The notes: generated by a model from the letters alone, not told the origin. Shown: positions 35,671 to 44,692, numbered from the stretch's first letter. The stretch: DNA of 64,000 bases from Opitutia bacterium Tous-C4FEB (GCA_002304445.1 NEVA01000004.1:62001-126000), one strand, 5' to 3'. Translations and numbers: made by a program.

Positions 35671-37251
35671 ATGCCTCTCATATCACGTTGGTTTTTACGA
35701 TTCCGCTGGCTGCTTGGCGTGGTGCTTGGGGCGACGGCCATGGCGCCGGTTTTCTCGGCCGAGGAAACCAAGAGGGGCGTGACCACGGACCGGCCGGTGA
35801 ACTACGAGGCGTTTGGCGCGGTGGGCGACGGTGTCGCCGATGACATGCCGGCCATCGTCGAAGCGCACGCCTTCGCCAATACCCACGGCTTGGCGGTCAA
35901 AACGAAGCCTGACGCCACTTATCACCTCGGTCGCCGTGCGCTCACGGCGATCATCGCTACCGATACCGACTGGGGCACATCGAAGTTTATCGTCGACGAT
36001 ACGGAGGTGGAAAATCACCGCGTCTCGCTCTTCGCGGTGCGCTCGTTGCTGGCACCGATTACGGTGTCGATTGCAAAGCTGACGCGCGATCAGCGGCAGC
36101 TCGACGTCCGGCCGCCCGCAGACTGCTGGGTGCGGGTGGAGAACAGCGGTCGGCGGCGCTACATTCGGCGTGGCCTCAACCAGAACAACGGTTCGGCCCA
36201 GCGGGATTGCTTCATTTTGCGCCGCGACGGCACCATCGAAGGCGACATCGACTGGGATTATGCGACGGTCACCAAAGTGGAAGCGCGGCCGATCGATGAG
36301 CGACCGCTCTTGCTGAAGGGCGGGGTTTTTACGACCACGGCTAACCGGATGAATCAGGAGAAGGGCTATAACTACTGGGAGAGAAACATCGTGATCACCC
36401 GTTCAAACACCACAGTCGACGGGCTGACGCATCATGTCGTGGGCGAGACGGACGTCGGCCATCCCTACCACGGGTTTCTTGCGGTCAGCAGTTGCGCCAA
36501 CGTCACGCTGCGCGACTGTTTTCTCACCGGTCACAAGACCTACTCGACCATCGGCGCGGCGGGGAAGCCGGTGAGCATGGGCACCTACGACGTGTCGGCG
36601 AATGAAGTGGTCAACTTCACGATGATCGGGTGTCGCATGGACAACATTTGCGATGTCACGCGTTGGGGCGTGATCGGAACCAACTTCTGCAAAAACATTT
36701 TGCTGGAGAACTGCACGCTCTCACGCATGGACACGCACCAAGGTGTCTCCGGGACGTATACGATTCGCGGTTGCACCTTGGGCCACGCGGGCCTGAACGC
36801 GATTGGCCGGGGTGTATTGACCGTCGAGAACTCCACGCTGAACGGCCGGTCTTTGATCAGTCTGCGCAGTGATTACGGGAGCACGTGGGAAGGAACGGTG
36901 GTGATCCGCAACAGCCGTTGGATCCCCGCGTGTGGCGCGGCGGTGCAGCCTCACCTGCTCGCGGCCAGCAACGATGGTCAACACGACTTCGGCTATCCTT
37001 GTTTCATGCCGCGGGAAATCACGATCGATGGTCTGGTGATCGAGGATCGCAACGTGCCGAAGGGCTACCAAGGGCCGTTTCTTTTTACCGACCCGGACGG
37101 GGCGAGCCCGGGCGGGGCGAATCGGCCGTTCCCTTACGCGCTCACCGAGCGCGTGACCCTCCGCAACGTGACCACGAGCAGCGGAAAAACGATCCGGACT
37201 TCGCCGGACGCCGGGTTCAACGCGCGGGTGCGCTTGGTTGAGAGCAATTGA
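35671..37251 (+). CDS. Secreted right-handed beta-helix protein (pectate-lyase-3/GH28-like superfamily)
   Basis: 526 residues; a signal peptide (WLLGVVLGATAMAPVFSA) is followed by VNYEAFGAVGDGVADDMPAI, the classic first coil of pectate-lyase-3/GH28-like parallel beta-helices. Many short strands of the type NVTLRDCFLTGH, NILLENCTLSRMD and GVLTVENSTLNGR form the helix. The catalytic GH28 Asp triplet is not evident, so it may be a lyase or epimerase-like protein instead. It lies 81 bases after the LacI gene on the same strand and is the only glycan-related gene of this locus on the plus strand, so it may be co-transcribed with its regulator. Confidence 0.78.
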   Translation: MPLISRWFLRFRWLLGVVLGATAMAPVFSAEETKRGVTTDRPVNYEAFGAVGDGVADDMPAIVEAHAFANTHGLAVKTKPDATYHLGRRALTAIIATDTDWGTSKFIVDDTEVENHRVSLFAVRSLLAPITVSIAKLTRDQRQLDVRPPADCWVRVENSGRRRYIRRGLNQNNGSAQRDCFILRRDGTIEGDIDWDYATVTKVEARPIDERPLLLKGGVFTTTANRMNQEKGYNYWERNIVITRSNTTVDGLTHHVVGETDVGHPYHGFLAVSSCANVTLRDCFLTGHKTYSTIGAAGKPVSMGTYDVSANEVVNFTMIGCRMDNICDVTRWGVIGTNFCKNILLENCTLSRMDTHQGVSGTYTIRGCTLGHAGLNAIGRGVLTVENSTLNGRSLISLRSDYGSTWEGTVVIRNSRWIPACGAAVQPHLLAASNDGQHDFGYPCFMPREITIDGLVIEDRNVPKGYQGPFLFTDPDGASPGGANRPFPYALTERVTLRNVTTSSGKTIRTSPDAGFNARVRLVESN

Positions 37252-37286
37252 CGGGCGGGCCGGAGACGGGAGCGACGTGCTGGGGC

Positions 37287-37318
37287 GCGGAGGGCGGGTC
37301 GGAGACCCTGTCCTACTT
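37287..37318. repeat. REP-like element, copy 1 (carries the stop codon of the lyase gene)
   Basis: GCGGAGGGCGGGTCGGAGAC followed by CCTGTCCTACTT. It contains the hairpin GGGTC-GGA-GACCC. Related copies are at 39465-39496 and 43511-43549. The minus-strand TAG of the heparinase-type gene lies inside it (37313-37315). Confidence 0.65.
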
Positions 37319-39439
37319 CAAGACGAGGGCGGTGTCGGTGACGAGGAGGGTGTCGGTTTGGCCGTCGGGGCGCGGGATTTTTAGCGTGTCGTCGGGGGTG
37401 AGGGTTGCGGCCAAGGCGGCGGGTTTGGCGCCGCGTTCAGGCCAGAGGACGGAATAGACGGTGAACTCAGCAGCGGATTCGTTGCTTTCCAGCGTGAGGT
37501 GTTGATGCGGGGTCCACTTGCCCGTGAGGTGCGCGCCGCTCACGGTGCCGCCCGCGTATTTTGGGTCGACCGGGACGGGAAATTTATTCGTCACGGTGCC
37601 GCGCCACGTGAGGTTGGCGGCGAGGATCTGGGTCGTGAGCGAGGCTTTTTTCTTCGCGCCGACGATGGTCGAAGTGGAAGTGGCGGCGTCCCAAGCAAGG
37701 GTTTCGTCGGCGTGAAGGAGCCAAGAGAGTTTGGCGGGCGCGGTGAGGACGACGCGGTCGCGGAGGACGACGTAGCGGGAATCGACGAACACGAGGTCGC
37801 GGGTGACGCGCTTCACGCGATCTTTGGGTTGGAGCGTGGAGTAGGCTTTGGTGGCGTCGCCGGTGGTCCAGACGGTGCGGGGCGTTTCTTCGTAGCGGGT
37901 GATTTTGCCGGTGGACGCTTTGGACTGCGCTTTTTGGCCGAGGCCGTCGATGAGCAGGGTGTTTTTCGAAATCGTCTGGCGCGTCCATTCGCGGTGAAGC
38001 GGCGAGTTGTGGAATTCGCGGTAAGCGGAGTTGATCGCGAGGCCTTCGCCGTAGGCGTTTAGGATGAAGGCATTTTGGTCGGCGTGGCTGTGGCTGAAGG
38101 AACCGTAGGACGAGGATTTGAAAGTGACGTGGATGTCGTCGTCAGGGCGGCCGAGGGCGCGGTGGAGTGAAACCCAACCCACGTCGCGGAAGTAGCGGTG
38201 AGAGGGCAGCGTGGAGAGCGGGACGGGGGCGGGGAGGGCGCGGCCGGAGGCGATGAAGTTGCGGAAGAGGAACTCGGCGGCGACGGGGTAGGTGCGGCTG
38301 AGGTCTTCGAGGCCCTTGTCGACGGGCCGGGTGCGGGTGTCGGTGCAGAGAGCCGCGTAGGAGCGGAGGACGCCGTTTTGCTGCACGCGGGCGAGGTGCT
38401 CCATGTAGTCGGCGATAACGGGTTCGAGGTTGAAGCGGCCGGCGTTGGAGACGTCGCCGAAGGTGGTGTGGAGGTAGGGTTGGACGTTGTAGATCGCGAA
38501 GAGCGGGGAGTTTTTCCAGAACGGGGAGGCGTAAGCGGAGGGATCGCCGAGGGCGAGGAGCGCGTCTTGAAACGCGGCGTGTTCGAAGGTGCCGCGCCAG
38601 TAGGCGGTGCCCTCGCCCCAGCCGCCGTCGTCGCCGCCCCAAGGACTGAACTGATCGCGGTAGAACTTGTAAGCATAGGTCCACCAGGCGCGGGCTTCGG
38701 GCAGGTCGTCCCAGAGCGCGAGGGCCGTGAGGCCGGTCATGGGCATGAATCGGACCGGGTGCGAGGAGAGGTCGGCGGCGATGGAGTTGCGGGTGACCTG
38801 CGAGATGTTGCCTTCTTTTTCGATCCACTCGGCGGAACGGGTGCCGCGGATTTTGAAGTGCGCAAGGATCGTGGCGCGGTCGGCGGGCGAGAGTTTCGCG
38901 CGGAGCTGGTCGTAAACGAGGGGGAGCTTTCGCCAGAGGCGGAAGTGGGCTTCGTCGTTGTAATAAATATCGGTGGCGCCGACGACGTCGCCGGATTTCC
39001 AGTCGGGGGCGAAGTGCCAAGCGGACACCCCGAGGAGAATCTCGCGGGCTTTGGCGAAGTATTTTTCCTCGCCGGTGACGATCCAAGCGAGGGTGGCGGC
39101 TTCGGCGATGCCGGTGATGCGGCCGCAGACGTCTTGGACGGCGCGCCATTTGTCGGCTTTGGCGGAGTCGCGTTTGGACGGGGTGGGATCGCCGTAAGTT
39201 ACGGGCTCGGCGGGAAACGGGAGCGCCATGAAGTCACGGTCGAGGTCGCGCTTGATGAGGGCGTAGGCCTTGGCGCCGTCGCCGGTGAGGCAGTAGGCGC
39301 GGAAGGCGTCGGCGCGCCCGGCGAGGATGTTGGTGCGCGGGGCGGAGGTGGGGACGAGGCTGGCGGGATCGGGGGCGGCGTAGAGGACGGGAGAAAGAGT
39401 GAGAACGAGGAGAAGGGAAACGAGGGAGTTGGGTTTCAT
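37313..39439 (-). CDS. Heparinase II/III-family polysaccharide lyase (DUF4962-like N-terminus), secreted
   Basis: 708 residues from the ATG at 39439 (MKPNSLVSLLLVLTLSPVLYAAP). The N-terminal (alpha/alpha) toroid includes ALIKRDLDRDFMALPFP, ITGIAEAATLAWIVTGEEKYFAKAREILLG and EGNISQVTRNSIAADLSSH. The C-terminal heparinase II/III beta-sandwich starts around SSSYGSFSHSHADQNAFILNA, with conserved His residues, and ends near LLVTDTALVLK. The family cleaves uronate-containing glycans (heparin, alginate, related polymers) by beta-elimination. Downstream enzymes for keto/hydroxy acids in the same operon fit processing of an unsaturated uronate. The stop codon lies in a REP-like repeat. Confidence 0.85.
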   Translation of the reverse strand: MKPNSLVSLLLVLTLSPVLYAAPDPASLVPTSAPRTNILAGRADAFRAYCLTGDGAKAYALIKRDLDRDFMALPFPAEPVTYGDPTPSKRDSAKADKWRAVQDVCGRITGIAEAATLAWIVTGEEKYFAKAREILLGVSAWHFAPDWKSGDVVGATDIYYNDEAHFRLWRKLPLVYDQLRAKLSPADRATILAHFKIRGTRSAEWIEKEGNISQVTRNSIAADLSSHPVRFMPMTGLTALALWDDLPEARAWWTYAYKFYRDQFSPWGGDDGGWGEGTAYWRGTFEHAAFQDALLALGDPSAYASPFWKNSPLFAIYNVQPYLHTTFGDVSNAGRFNLEPVIADYMEHLARVQQNGVLRSYAALCTDTRTRPVDKGLEDLSRTYPVAAEFLFRNFIASGRALPAPVPLSTLPSHRYFRDVGWVSLHRALGRPDDDIHVTFKSSSYGSFSHSHADQNAFILNAYGEGLAINSAYREFHNSPLHREWTRQTISKNTLLIDGLGQKAQSKASTGKITRYEETPRTVWTTGDATKAYSTLQPKDRVKRVTRDLVFVDSRYVVLRDRVVLTAPAKLSWLLHADETLAWDAATSTSTIVGAKKKASLTTQILAANLTWRGTVTNKFPVPVDPKYAGGTVSGAHLTGKWTPHQHLTLESNESAAEFTVYSVLWPERGAKPAALAATLTPDDTLKIPRPDGQTDTLLVTDTALVLK

Positions 39440-39464
39440 GGTCGGAGGGGGCGAGCAGGCGGAG

Positions 39465-39496
39465 GGCGGGTCGGAGACCTTTTGCCCAACTTCGAG
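39465..39496. repeat. REP-like element, copy 2
   Basis: The same GCGGAGGGCGGGTCGGAGAC core as copy 1 is followed by a diverged tail (TTTTGCCCAACTTC instead of CCTGTCCTACTTC). It occupies most of the 79-base gap between the dehydrogenase stop and the lyase start. A partial repeat (GAGCGGAGGGCGGGCGG) follows directly. Confidence 0.62.
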
Positions 39497-39518
39497 CGGA
39501 GGGCGGGCGGGAGGAAGA

Positions 39519-40520
39519 TCACGTGGATCGGTCGTAGACCTCGGGGGTGACGATGGCCTCCAGGGGGAGGCCTTGGGTGAAGGCGCGGAGGTTGCGCAGG
39601 GCTTGGGCGGTGGCGTCGGGGTAGCGGTCGAGTGTGGGGCCGGCGAAATGCGGGGTGAGGAAGACGTTGGGCAGGCCGCGCAGCGCGTGATCGGGCGCGA
39701 GCGGCTCGTGGGCGTAAACATCGAGGCCGAATTGGATTTGTCCCTCGCGGGCGACGCGGATGAGCGCGGCCTCGTCGACGACGGCGCCGCGGCCGACGTT
39801 GACGAAGGCGGCGCCGGGCGGAAGGAGCCGGAGAAGTTTTTCGTCGATGAGGCCGGTGGTGGCGGGAATAAGCGGGGCCAGTTCGACGAGCACATCGCTG
39901 CCGGCGAAGAGCGCTTCGAGCGACGAGGCGCGACGCAGGCCGAACTCGCGCTCGTGGGCGGCGTCGACGTCGGGGGCGAAGACGGTGACGGCGCAATTGA
40001 ACGGACGGATCAGGCGGACGAATTCGCGGGCGACGGGGCCGAAGCCGTGGATGCCGATGCGGCGTTCAAACAGGGAAACGGCTTCGGTCGGGCCGTTTTT
40101 CCACGCGCCCTTTTGGTGCATGGCAAACGTCCATTGGGTGGCGCGGCGAAGGCAGGTGAGGGTGTGGAGGAGGGCGCACTCCGCGACGACGCGGCTGATC
40201 GCACCGCCCCAATTGGTGAGAAGCAGGCCCTGCTCGAGGTGGGCGCGGGTGACGAGGGTCTTGATCGAGCCGGTGAGGTAACAGACGTAGCGGAGGCGGG
40301 CCGGGAGTACGGCCGGGAGCAGGGGTGTTTTCCAGCAGGCGAGCAAAATCGTGGGATCGGCGGCGGCGAGTTTTTCCGCGAAGGCGGCGGGACTCAGACC
40401 GGTGGGATCGAGCAGGCGGAAGCCGGGGAAGAGCGCGCGGAGTTCGGCGAGCAACGGAGCGGGAAGAAAATGCTCGGCCTCGTAAGGCGTGAGGACGGCG
40501 AGGAGAGAACGGTCGGGCAT
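39519..40520 (-). CDS. D-isomer-specific 2-hydroxyacid dehydrogenase
   Basis: 333 residues, cytoplasmic NAD(P)-dependent oxidoreductase. The Rossmann motif is GIHGFGPVAREFV (GxGxxG). Catalytic residues are Arg in NVGRGAVVDEAAL, Glu in DVYAHEPLAPDH, and His in FLTPHFAGPT. The N-terminal half forms the flanking substrate domain (LTPYEAEHFLPAPLL, LRYVCYLTGSIKTLV). It lies 16 bases after the isomerase gene. In this setting it could reduce hydroxypyruvate, tartronate semialdehyde or a keto-uronate, but the substrate is not determined. Confidence 0.88.
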   Translation of the reverse strand: MPDRSLLAVLTPYEAEHFLPAPLLAELRALFPGFRLLDPTGLSPAAFAEKLAAADPTILLACWKTPLLPAVLPARLRYVCYLTGSIKTLVTRAHLEQGLLLTNWGGAISRVVAECALLHTLTCLRRATQWTFAMHQKGAWKNGPTEAVSLFERRIGIHGFGPVAREFVRLIRPFNCAVTVFAPDVDAAHEREFGLRRASSLEALFAGSDVLVELAPLIPATTGLIDEKLLRLLPPGAAFVNVGRGAVVDEAALIRVAREGQIQFGLDVYAHEPLAPDHALRGLPNVFLTPHFAGPTLDRYPDATAQALRNLRAFTQGLPLEAIVTPEVYDRST

Positions 40521-40536
40521 GGACGTGGTGAAGGAG

Positions 40537-41685
40537 TCAGGCCGAGGGTGGCAGGCACTCGAGGAGGTCGAGGGTCGGCGAAGGATTCAGTTGCCAAGGC
40601 CCGAGGGCGGCAGGGACGAAAATTTTGTCGAAGGGCCGGAGAGCGTGAGTTTCGCCGCCGACGGTGAGGGAGCCGGAGCCGGCGGTGACGATGCCGACGA
40701 AGCACTCCGAATCGTGGCGGGAGATCGGACCGCGAATGTGACTCTTGCGAATGCGGAAACAGGGGGTGCGCTCGAGGCCGATGAGCGTGTCTTGGTAGGA
40801 ATCGGGGCCGAGGGCGCGGGCGCGACGGGGCGGGCAAAAGGCTTCGGTGAGGACGCGGTTTGCCGGCCACGGATCGAGGTCGAACACATCGAGGCAGAAC
40901 TCGAGGCCGCGGTTCATGAAGCGCGCACTTTCCGGGAGCGTGTAGCCGCCACGCTCGAATTCGAAGCGCACGACGAGATCGCTGGGCTCCATGATCTCGG
41001 CGAGGAGCAAGCCCGGGCCAAGGGCATGGGGCACGCCGCCGGGCACGATGAGCGTATCGCCGACATTGACGGGGATTTTGTCGAAGCAGGCCTCGAGGCC
41101 GGCGATGTCCTGGGTCTCGATCAGGCGGCGCAGTTGGTCGCGCGTGGGCGGGCGCTGGAAACCGAGGTAGAGATAGGGCGGGTGCGGGAGATCGTCGCGG
41201 ATCGCGAGGATATGGTAGGCCTCGGTTTTGCCCGAGGGCGCGTTGAGAAATTTTTGGGCGAACGCGGCAGTGGGATGAACTTGGAAGTGGAGGCGGATCG
41301 ACGGGTCGAGGAACTTGACGAGGAGCTGGGGCGACGCGCCGTAGCGGGCGACGTGTGCGGCGCCGAGGTAGGGGACGGGGTCGGCTGCGAGCACATCGGC
41401 GAAGTTACGGGGAGTCGGGTCGGAGCCGTGGAGAACGGGGGAGAGGCCCTCGGGCAGAGCGAACTGCGAGTTGAGAGCTGAGAGCGGAGAGTTCGGAGCG
41501 GAGGCGTGGCGGGTGGCGTCGGGGGGATTAACCGCGCGGGTGGTGGAGGCGATCCAGTCCTCGGGGAAATGGGTGTCGGCGGGCGAGGAGGCGCCGGAAA
41601 GCCGGTCCAATTCGCGCCCGCCGAGGTAAGTGCGCCAAACGCGGTTGGGCGGGAGACGGAGAAGTGGAGCCTGAGATGAACTCAT
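40537..41685 (-). CDS. Class I mannose-6-phosphate isomerase-like protein (cupin)
   Basis: 382 residues from the ATG at 41685, which overlaps the transporter stop (ATGA). Zinc-site motifs of class I phosphomannose isomerases are present: HFQVHPTAAFA, SGKTEAYHI, and VPGGVPHALGPG, plus the C-terminal GSGSLTVGGETHALRPFDKIFVPAA cupin domain. The N-terminal RVWRTYLGGRELDRL is also typical. It should interconvert an aldose and ketose phosphate, or act on a related sugar. An in-frame insertion (SPLSALNSQFALP) around residues 65-75 comes from a short repeat also found in the glycerate kinase gene. Confidence 0.86.
   Translation of the reverse strand: MSSSQAPLLRLPPNRVWRTYLGGRELDRLSGASSPADTHFPEDWIASTTRAVNPPDATRHASAPNSPLSALNSQFALPEGLSPVLHGSDPTPRNFADVLAADPVPYLGAAHVARYGASPQLLVKFLDPSIRLHFQVHPTAAFAQKFLNAPSGKTEAYHILAIRDDLPHPPYLYLGFQRPPTRDQLRRLIETQDIAGLEACFDKIPVNVGDTLIVPGGVPHALGPGLLLAEIMEPSDLVVRFEFERGGYTLPESARFMNRGLEFCLDVFDLDPWPANRVLTEAFCPPRRARALGPDSYQDTLIGLERTPCFRIRKSHIRGPISRHDSECFVGIVTAGSGSLTVGGETHALRPFDKIFVPAALGPWQLNPSPTLDLLECLPPSA
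41468..41496. repeat. Short intragenic repeat, copy 1
   Basis: GAGTTGAGAGCTGAGAG (41468-41484) matches 61534-61550 exactly, and the similarity extends over about 29 bases with few differences. Both copies sit in frame inside unrelated genes and encode an SALNSQ peptide. Confidence 0.6.
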
Positions 41686-43430
41686 GATGGGTTTCCGGTC
41701 CGACGAGCGGTGAACAAAAGCAGGGCACCGACGCCGACGACGAGTGCGCCGCAGCCAATGAAGGCGAGACGGCCGATGAGTGGATTCGGAATGAGCGCGA
41801 GGAGCAGCACGAAGCCGCCGTAGGCGACGCAAAGCCAGCCGACGGCGGCGGATTGCTGGGCGTCGTTGCCGGCGCCTTCTTCTTTGGCGAAGTCAACCGG
41901 CTGGTTGAAGCGGGTGAAGAACTCGGCGACGTTGGCCTTGTGCTCGGGGGTGGTGCCTTTCCAGCAGAGCATGGTGCCGATAAACCAAGCGGAACCGATG
42001 GCGACGTTGCCGAAGAGCTCGATGCCTTGGCGCCAATACTCCTTGGCGGTGTTGTCCAGTGGGCCGGTGTAGCCGAAGAGCGGGGCGGCCCACTCGGGCG
42101 TGAGAAACCGGCTGATAAAGAGCGAGCCCGCGAAGCCGACGAGGACAGTGCTCCATGCCGACCAAGGCGGCGTGCGGCGGACGATGATGCCGAGCACGAG
42201 CGGAACGAGAATGGGCGTGCCGATGAGAATGCTCAGGCGTTGGGTCATGGTGAAGAGGTCCATGCCCCGGAGCTCGCTGAGTTTCAGCCCGACCAGAATC
42301 ACGAGGATGCCGAGCGTCGCGGTGGCGATCTTGCTGACGCGGAGGAGGTGGGCGTCGGGGGCGTTGGGCTTGATGATCGGTTGGTAGAAATTTTTGATGA
42401 AGTAACCGGCGTTTTTGTTCAGGCCGGAGTCCATCGACGACATGGTGGCGGCGAAGATACCGCTGACGAGCAGCCCCATCATGCCGACCGGCATGACGTC
42501 GCGGGCGACGGCGATGAAGGCGGCTTCCTCGGGGTTTTTCAGGTTGGGAAAGACGACGCCGAGGTCCGGGTAGAGAATGCGGGCAACCATGGGCGGGATG
42601 AACCAGATGATGATGCCGACGATGAAGAGGCCGGCGCCCAGCAGGCCGGCCCAACGGGCGTGGCGGCCGTCTTTGACGCAGAGGTAGCGGTTGGCGTCGT
42701 TGAGGTTGTTGGTCGAGAAAAGCTGTTTGAGAATCATCGCGAGGCACCAGAGCCAAAGGAATTCCTGGGTGAACACCTGGTTGAGATCGAGATGGCCGGC
42801 GGGCAGTTGGGAGACGAAGCCGTCGAGCCCGCCGACTTTCAGCAGCGCGAGCACGGTGACCGCGAGACAGACCGGCATGAGGATGAGGACTTGGATGAAG
42901 TCGCTGGCGAGGACGGCCCAACTGCCGCCGATGAGAGCCATGATGAGCACGACGACGCCGGTGGCCATGATGGTGAGACTGATATCCAGACCGAAGACGG
43001 CGGCGAAGAAGACCCCCAAGGAATTGAGCCAGATCCCGGCTTGAAGGAGGCCGAAGGGCACTTGAAGCCAAGTGAACACCTGTTCGCTGACGGCGCCGAA
43101 GCGGGTGCGGATGGCCTGGATGCTCGTGACCACCCGGAGTTGGCGGAAGCGAGGGCCGAAGTGGTAGGCGTTGACGAGAAAGCCCAACGAATTGCCGATG
43201 TAGATGATGATGATCGGCCAGCCGTCGCTGTAGGCTTTGCTGGAGGCACCGGTGAACGTCCACGCGCTGAAGGCGACCATGAAGGCGGAGCCGCCGACCA
43301 TCCACCAGAGAGCTTTGCCGCCGCCGCGAAAATATTCGGAGACGTTGGTCACGAATTTCCGGAAGACCCAACTGATCGCCAGCATGTAGACGAAGTAGAA
43401 AACGAGGACGGCGTAGTCGTAGGATGTCAT
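41682..43430 (-). CDS. Sodium:solute symporter (SSS family)
   Basis: 582 residues from the ATG at 43430 (MTSYDYAVLVFYFVYMLAIS). About 13-14 hydrophobic segments run through the protein, with family signatures SEYFRGGGKALWWMVGGSAFM near the start, GASSKAYSDGWP, and GIFAATMSSMDSGLNKNAGY in the middle. It imports a sugar or organic acid across the inner membrane with sodium. It leads an operon with the isomerase, dehydrogenase and lyase, and has a clear sigma-70-type promoter upstream. The divergent-looking LacI gene actually lies upstream on the same strand and probably regulates it. Confidence 0.92.
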   Translation of the reverse strand: MTSYDYAVLVFYFVYMLAISWVFRKFVTNVSEYFRGGGKALWWMVGGSAFMVAFSAWTFTGASSKAYSDGWPIIIIYIGNSLGFLVNAYHFGPRFRQLRVVTSIQAIRTRFGAVSEQVFTWLQVPFGLLQAGIWLNSLGVFFAAVFGLDISLTIMATGVVVLIMALIGGSWAVLASDFIQVLILMPVCLAVTVLALLKVGGLDGFVSQLPAGHLDLNQVFTQEFLWLWCLAMILKQLFSTNNLNDANRYLCVKDGRHARWAGLLGAGLFIVGIIIWFIPPMVARILYPDLGVVFPNLKNPEEAAFIAVARDVMPVGMMGLLVSGIFAATMSSMDSGLNKNAGYFIKNFYQPIIKPNAPDAHLLRVSKIATATLGILVILVGLKLSELRGMDLFTMTQRLSILIGTPILVPLVLGIIVRRTPPWSAWSTVLVGFAGSLFISRFLTPEWAAPLFGYTGPLDNTAKEYWRQGIELFGNVAIGSAWFIGTMLCWKGTTPEHKANVAEFFTRFNQPVDFAKEEGAGNDAQQSAAVGWLCVAYGGFVLLLALIPNPLIGRLAFIGCGALVVGVGALLLFTARRTGNPS

Positions 43431-43474
43431 GGGTGGGGGCGTCGGCCGAAGGCAGCCAAAGAGCTGAACCAATA

Positions 43475-43503
43475 ATTATAACTATGAACTGCCAAGGTGG
43501 AAA
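43475..43503 (-). promoter_or_regulatory. Sigma-70-type promoter of the symporter operon
   Basis: On the minus strand TTTCCA (43503-43498) and a perfect TATAAT (43480-43475) are separated by 17 bases, about 45 bases before the symporter ATG. The AT-rich block AATAATTATAA stands out in this GC-rich DNA and may also carry the LacI operator. Confidence 0.6.
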
Positions 43504-43510
43504 CGAGCGC

Positions 43511-43549
43511 CCGGGCGGCCGGCGGCGGTTCGGAGCCCCGGTCCTACTT
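43511..43549. repeat. REP-like element, copy 3 (carries the stop codon of the LacI gene)
   Basis: GGCGGCCGGCGGCGGTTCGG followed by AGCCCCGGTCCTACTT, a diverged version of copies 1 and 2. As in copy 1, the TAG stop of a minus-strand gene lies in the conserved TCCTACTT end (43544-43546), preceded by an AAG lysine codon. Confidence 0.55.
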
Positions 43550-44590
43550 GGGGGCGGGCCCGGTGGAGTTGCCGATGACGAGGGGGCCGGGCAGCATCAG
43601 ATCGGTGTAACCCTCGTCGGGCATATTTTCCCCAAGGACGAGGCGGGCGGCGGTCTCGCCGAGTTTGTCGGGACTGGTCCCGGCGCCGGTGATGCGGAGC
43701 GCGCCCTCGATGCTCAGGCGGGAGACGTCGGCGGAAGCGAGACTGAGATCGGCCGGGACGTTCCAGCCCTCGCGTTGGAGCGCGAGCGCGGCGCCGTAGG
43801 CCATTGGGGTGTTGTAGGTGACGAAGGCGGTGGGGAAGTCGCGGCGCTTGGCGTGGGGCAGCAGCCCATGAATGGCCTCACCGCCCTCGGCGCGATCGGC
43901 TTCGGCGACGACGGTGGTGTAGCGTGGGTCGAGGCTCAGGTCGTGCGCATGGAGGGCGTTTTTGAGCGCGAGCAGGCGGGCGTCGTGCCGACCGAGGGAG
44001 GCGTTGCCGCCGAGCCAGCCGATCCGGCGGTGGCCGAGGCCGTGAAGGTGGCGGACGACCTCGGTCAAAGCCTGGGGCTCGTTGCCCAAAACCGAGTGAC
44101 AGAGCCCGCGGTAGTGGGCCGAGACGGCCACGACGTGACGCGTGAGCCGGGTGAGTTCGGACATGAATGGAAGGGCCACTTCGCCGAGGACAACGACGCC
44201 GCCGATTTCATGACTGGGGTGCAAAATCTGGCCAAGTTTGGCGGGCGTGAGTTCATCCTCGGCGCCAAGAAAGACGGAGCGATAACCCCGGGCTTCGAGA
44301 CCGTGGTGCAAGCCGTGTTGGACGTGGCCGAAGTAAGTGCTGGGGATGTAGAGTCGCAGCGGAGCGCGCAGGATGAAGCCGATCTGTTTGACCCGGGAGG
44401 AATCCGGCGAGGAGTCCACTCGCATGCCCTTCGGCAAGTAGCCGGCGCGGACGGCGTGGTCCCAGATGCGTTTATAGGTGTCCGGATTGATGCCCGCGCT
44501 GCGACCGTTGAGGGCGAGGGAGACCAGCGCTTGGGAGATGCCGAGCTGTTCGGCCAGCTGGGTCTGGGAGATCTTGCGCGGGCGGGGCAT
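43544..44590 (-). CDS. LacI-family transcriptional regulator of the symporter/lyase cluster
   Basis: 348 residues. The helix-turn-helix is KISQTQLAEQLGISQALVSLAL near the start; the hinge region is followed by the effector-binding domain (IGFILRAPLRLYIPSTYFGHVQHGLHHGLEARGY, with periplasmic-binding-protein folds; VVRHLHGLGHRRIGWLGG; AFVTYNTPMAYGAALALQREGWNVPADLSLASAD). It is most similar in layout to CcpA/PurR-like repressors. The gene lies 113 bases upstream of the symporter start on the same strand. Inverted TAATAAT/ATTATTA repeats upstream of its own start are a candidate operator. Confidence 0.9.
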   Translation of the reverse strand: MPRPRKISQTQLAEQLGISQALVSLALNGRSAGINPDTYKRIWDHAVRAGYLPKGMRVDSSPDSSRVKQIGFILRAPLRLYIPSTYFGHVQHGLHHGLEARGYRSVFLGAEDELTPAKLGQILHPSHEIGGVVVLGEVALPFMSELTRLTRHVVAVSAHYRGLCHSVLGNEPQALTEVVRHLHGLGHRRIGWLGGNASLGRHDARLLALKNALHAHDLSLDPRYTTVVAEADRAEGGEAIHGLLPHAKRRDFPTAFVTYNTPMAYGAALALQREGWNVPADLSLASADVSRLSIEGALRITGAGTSPDKLGETAARLVLGENMPDEGYTDLMLPGPLVIGNSTGPAPK

Positions 44591-44602
44591 GGCGCCGAGG
44601 TT

Positions 44603-44635
44603 TAATAATAACCAAAACGGGGCAACGAATTATTA
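44603..44635. promoter_or_regulatory. AT-rich inverted repeat upstream of the LacI gene
   Basis: TAATAAT (44603-44609) and ATTATTA (44629-44635) are exact inverted repeats with a 19-base spacer, within 45 bases of the LacI start. The AATAATT core also appears at the symporter promoter (43471-43478). This could be an autoregulatory operator or simply overlapping promoter boxes. Confidence 0.4.
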
Positions 44636-44692
44636 GACGGCAAACGGGCGGCACGCCACCACCCGACCGCGAGCGCGGAGAAACTCCCGGGG

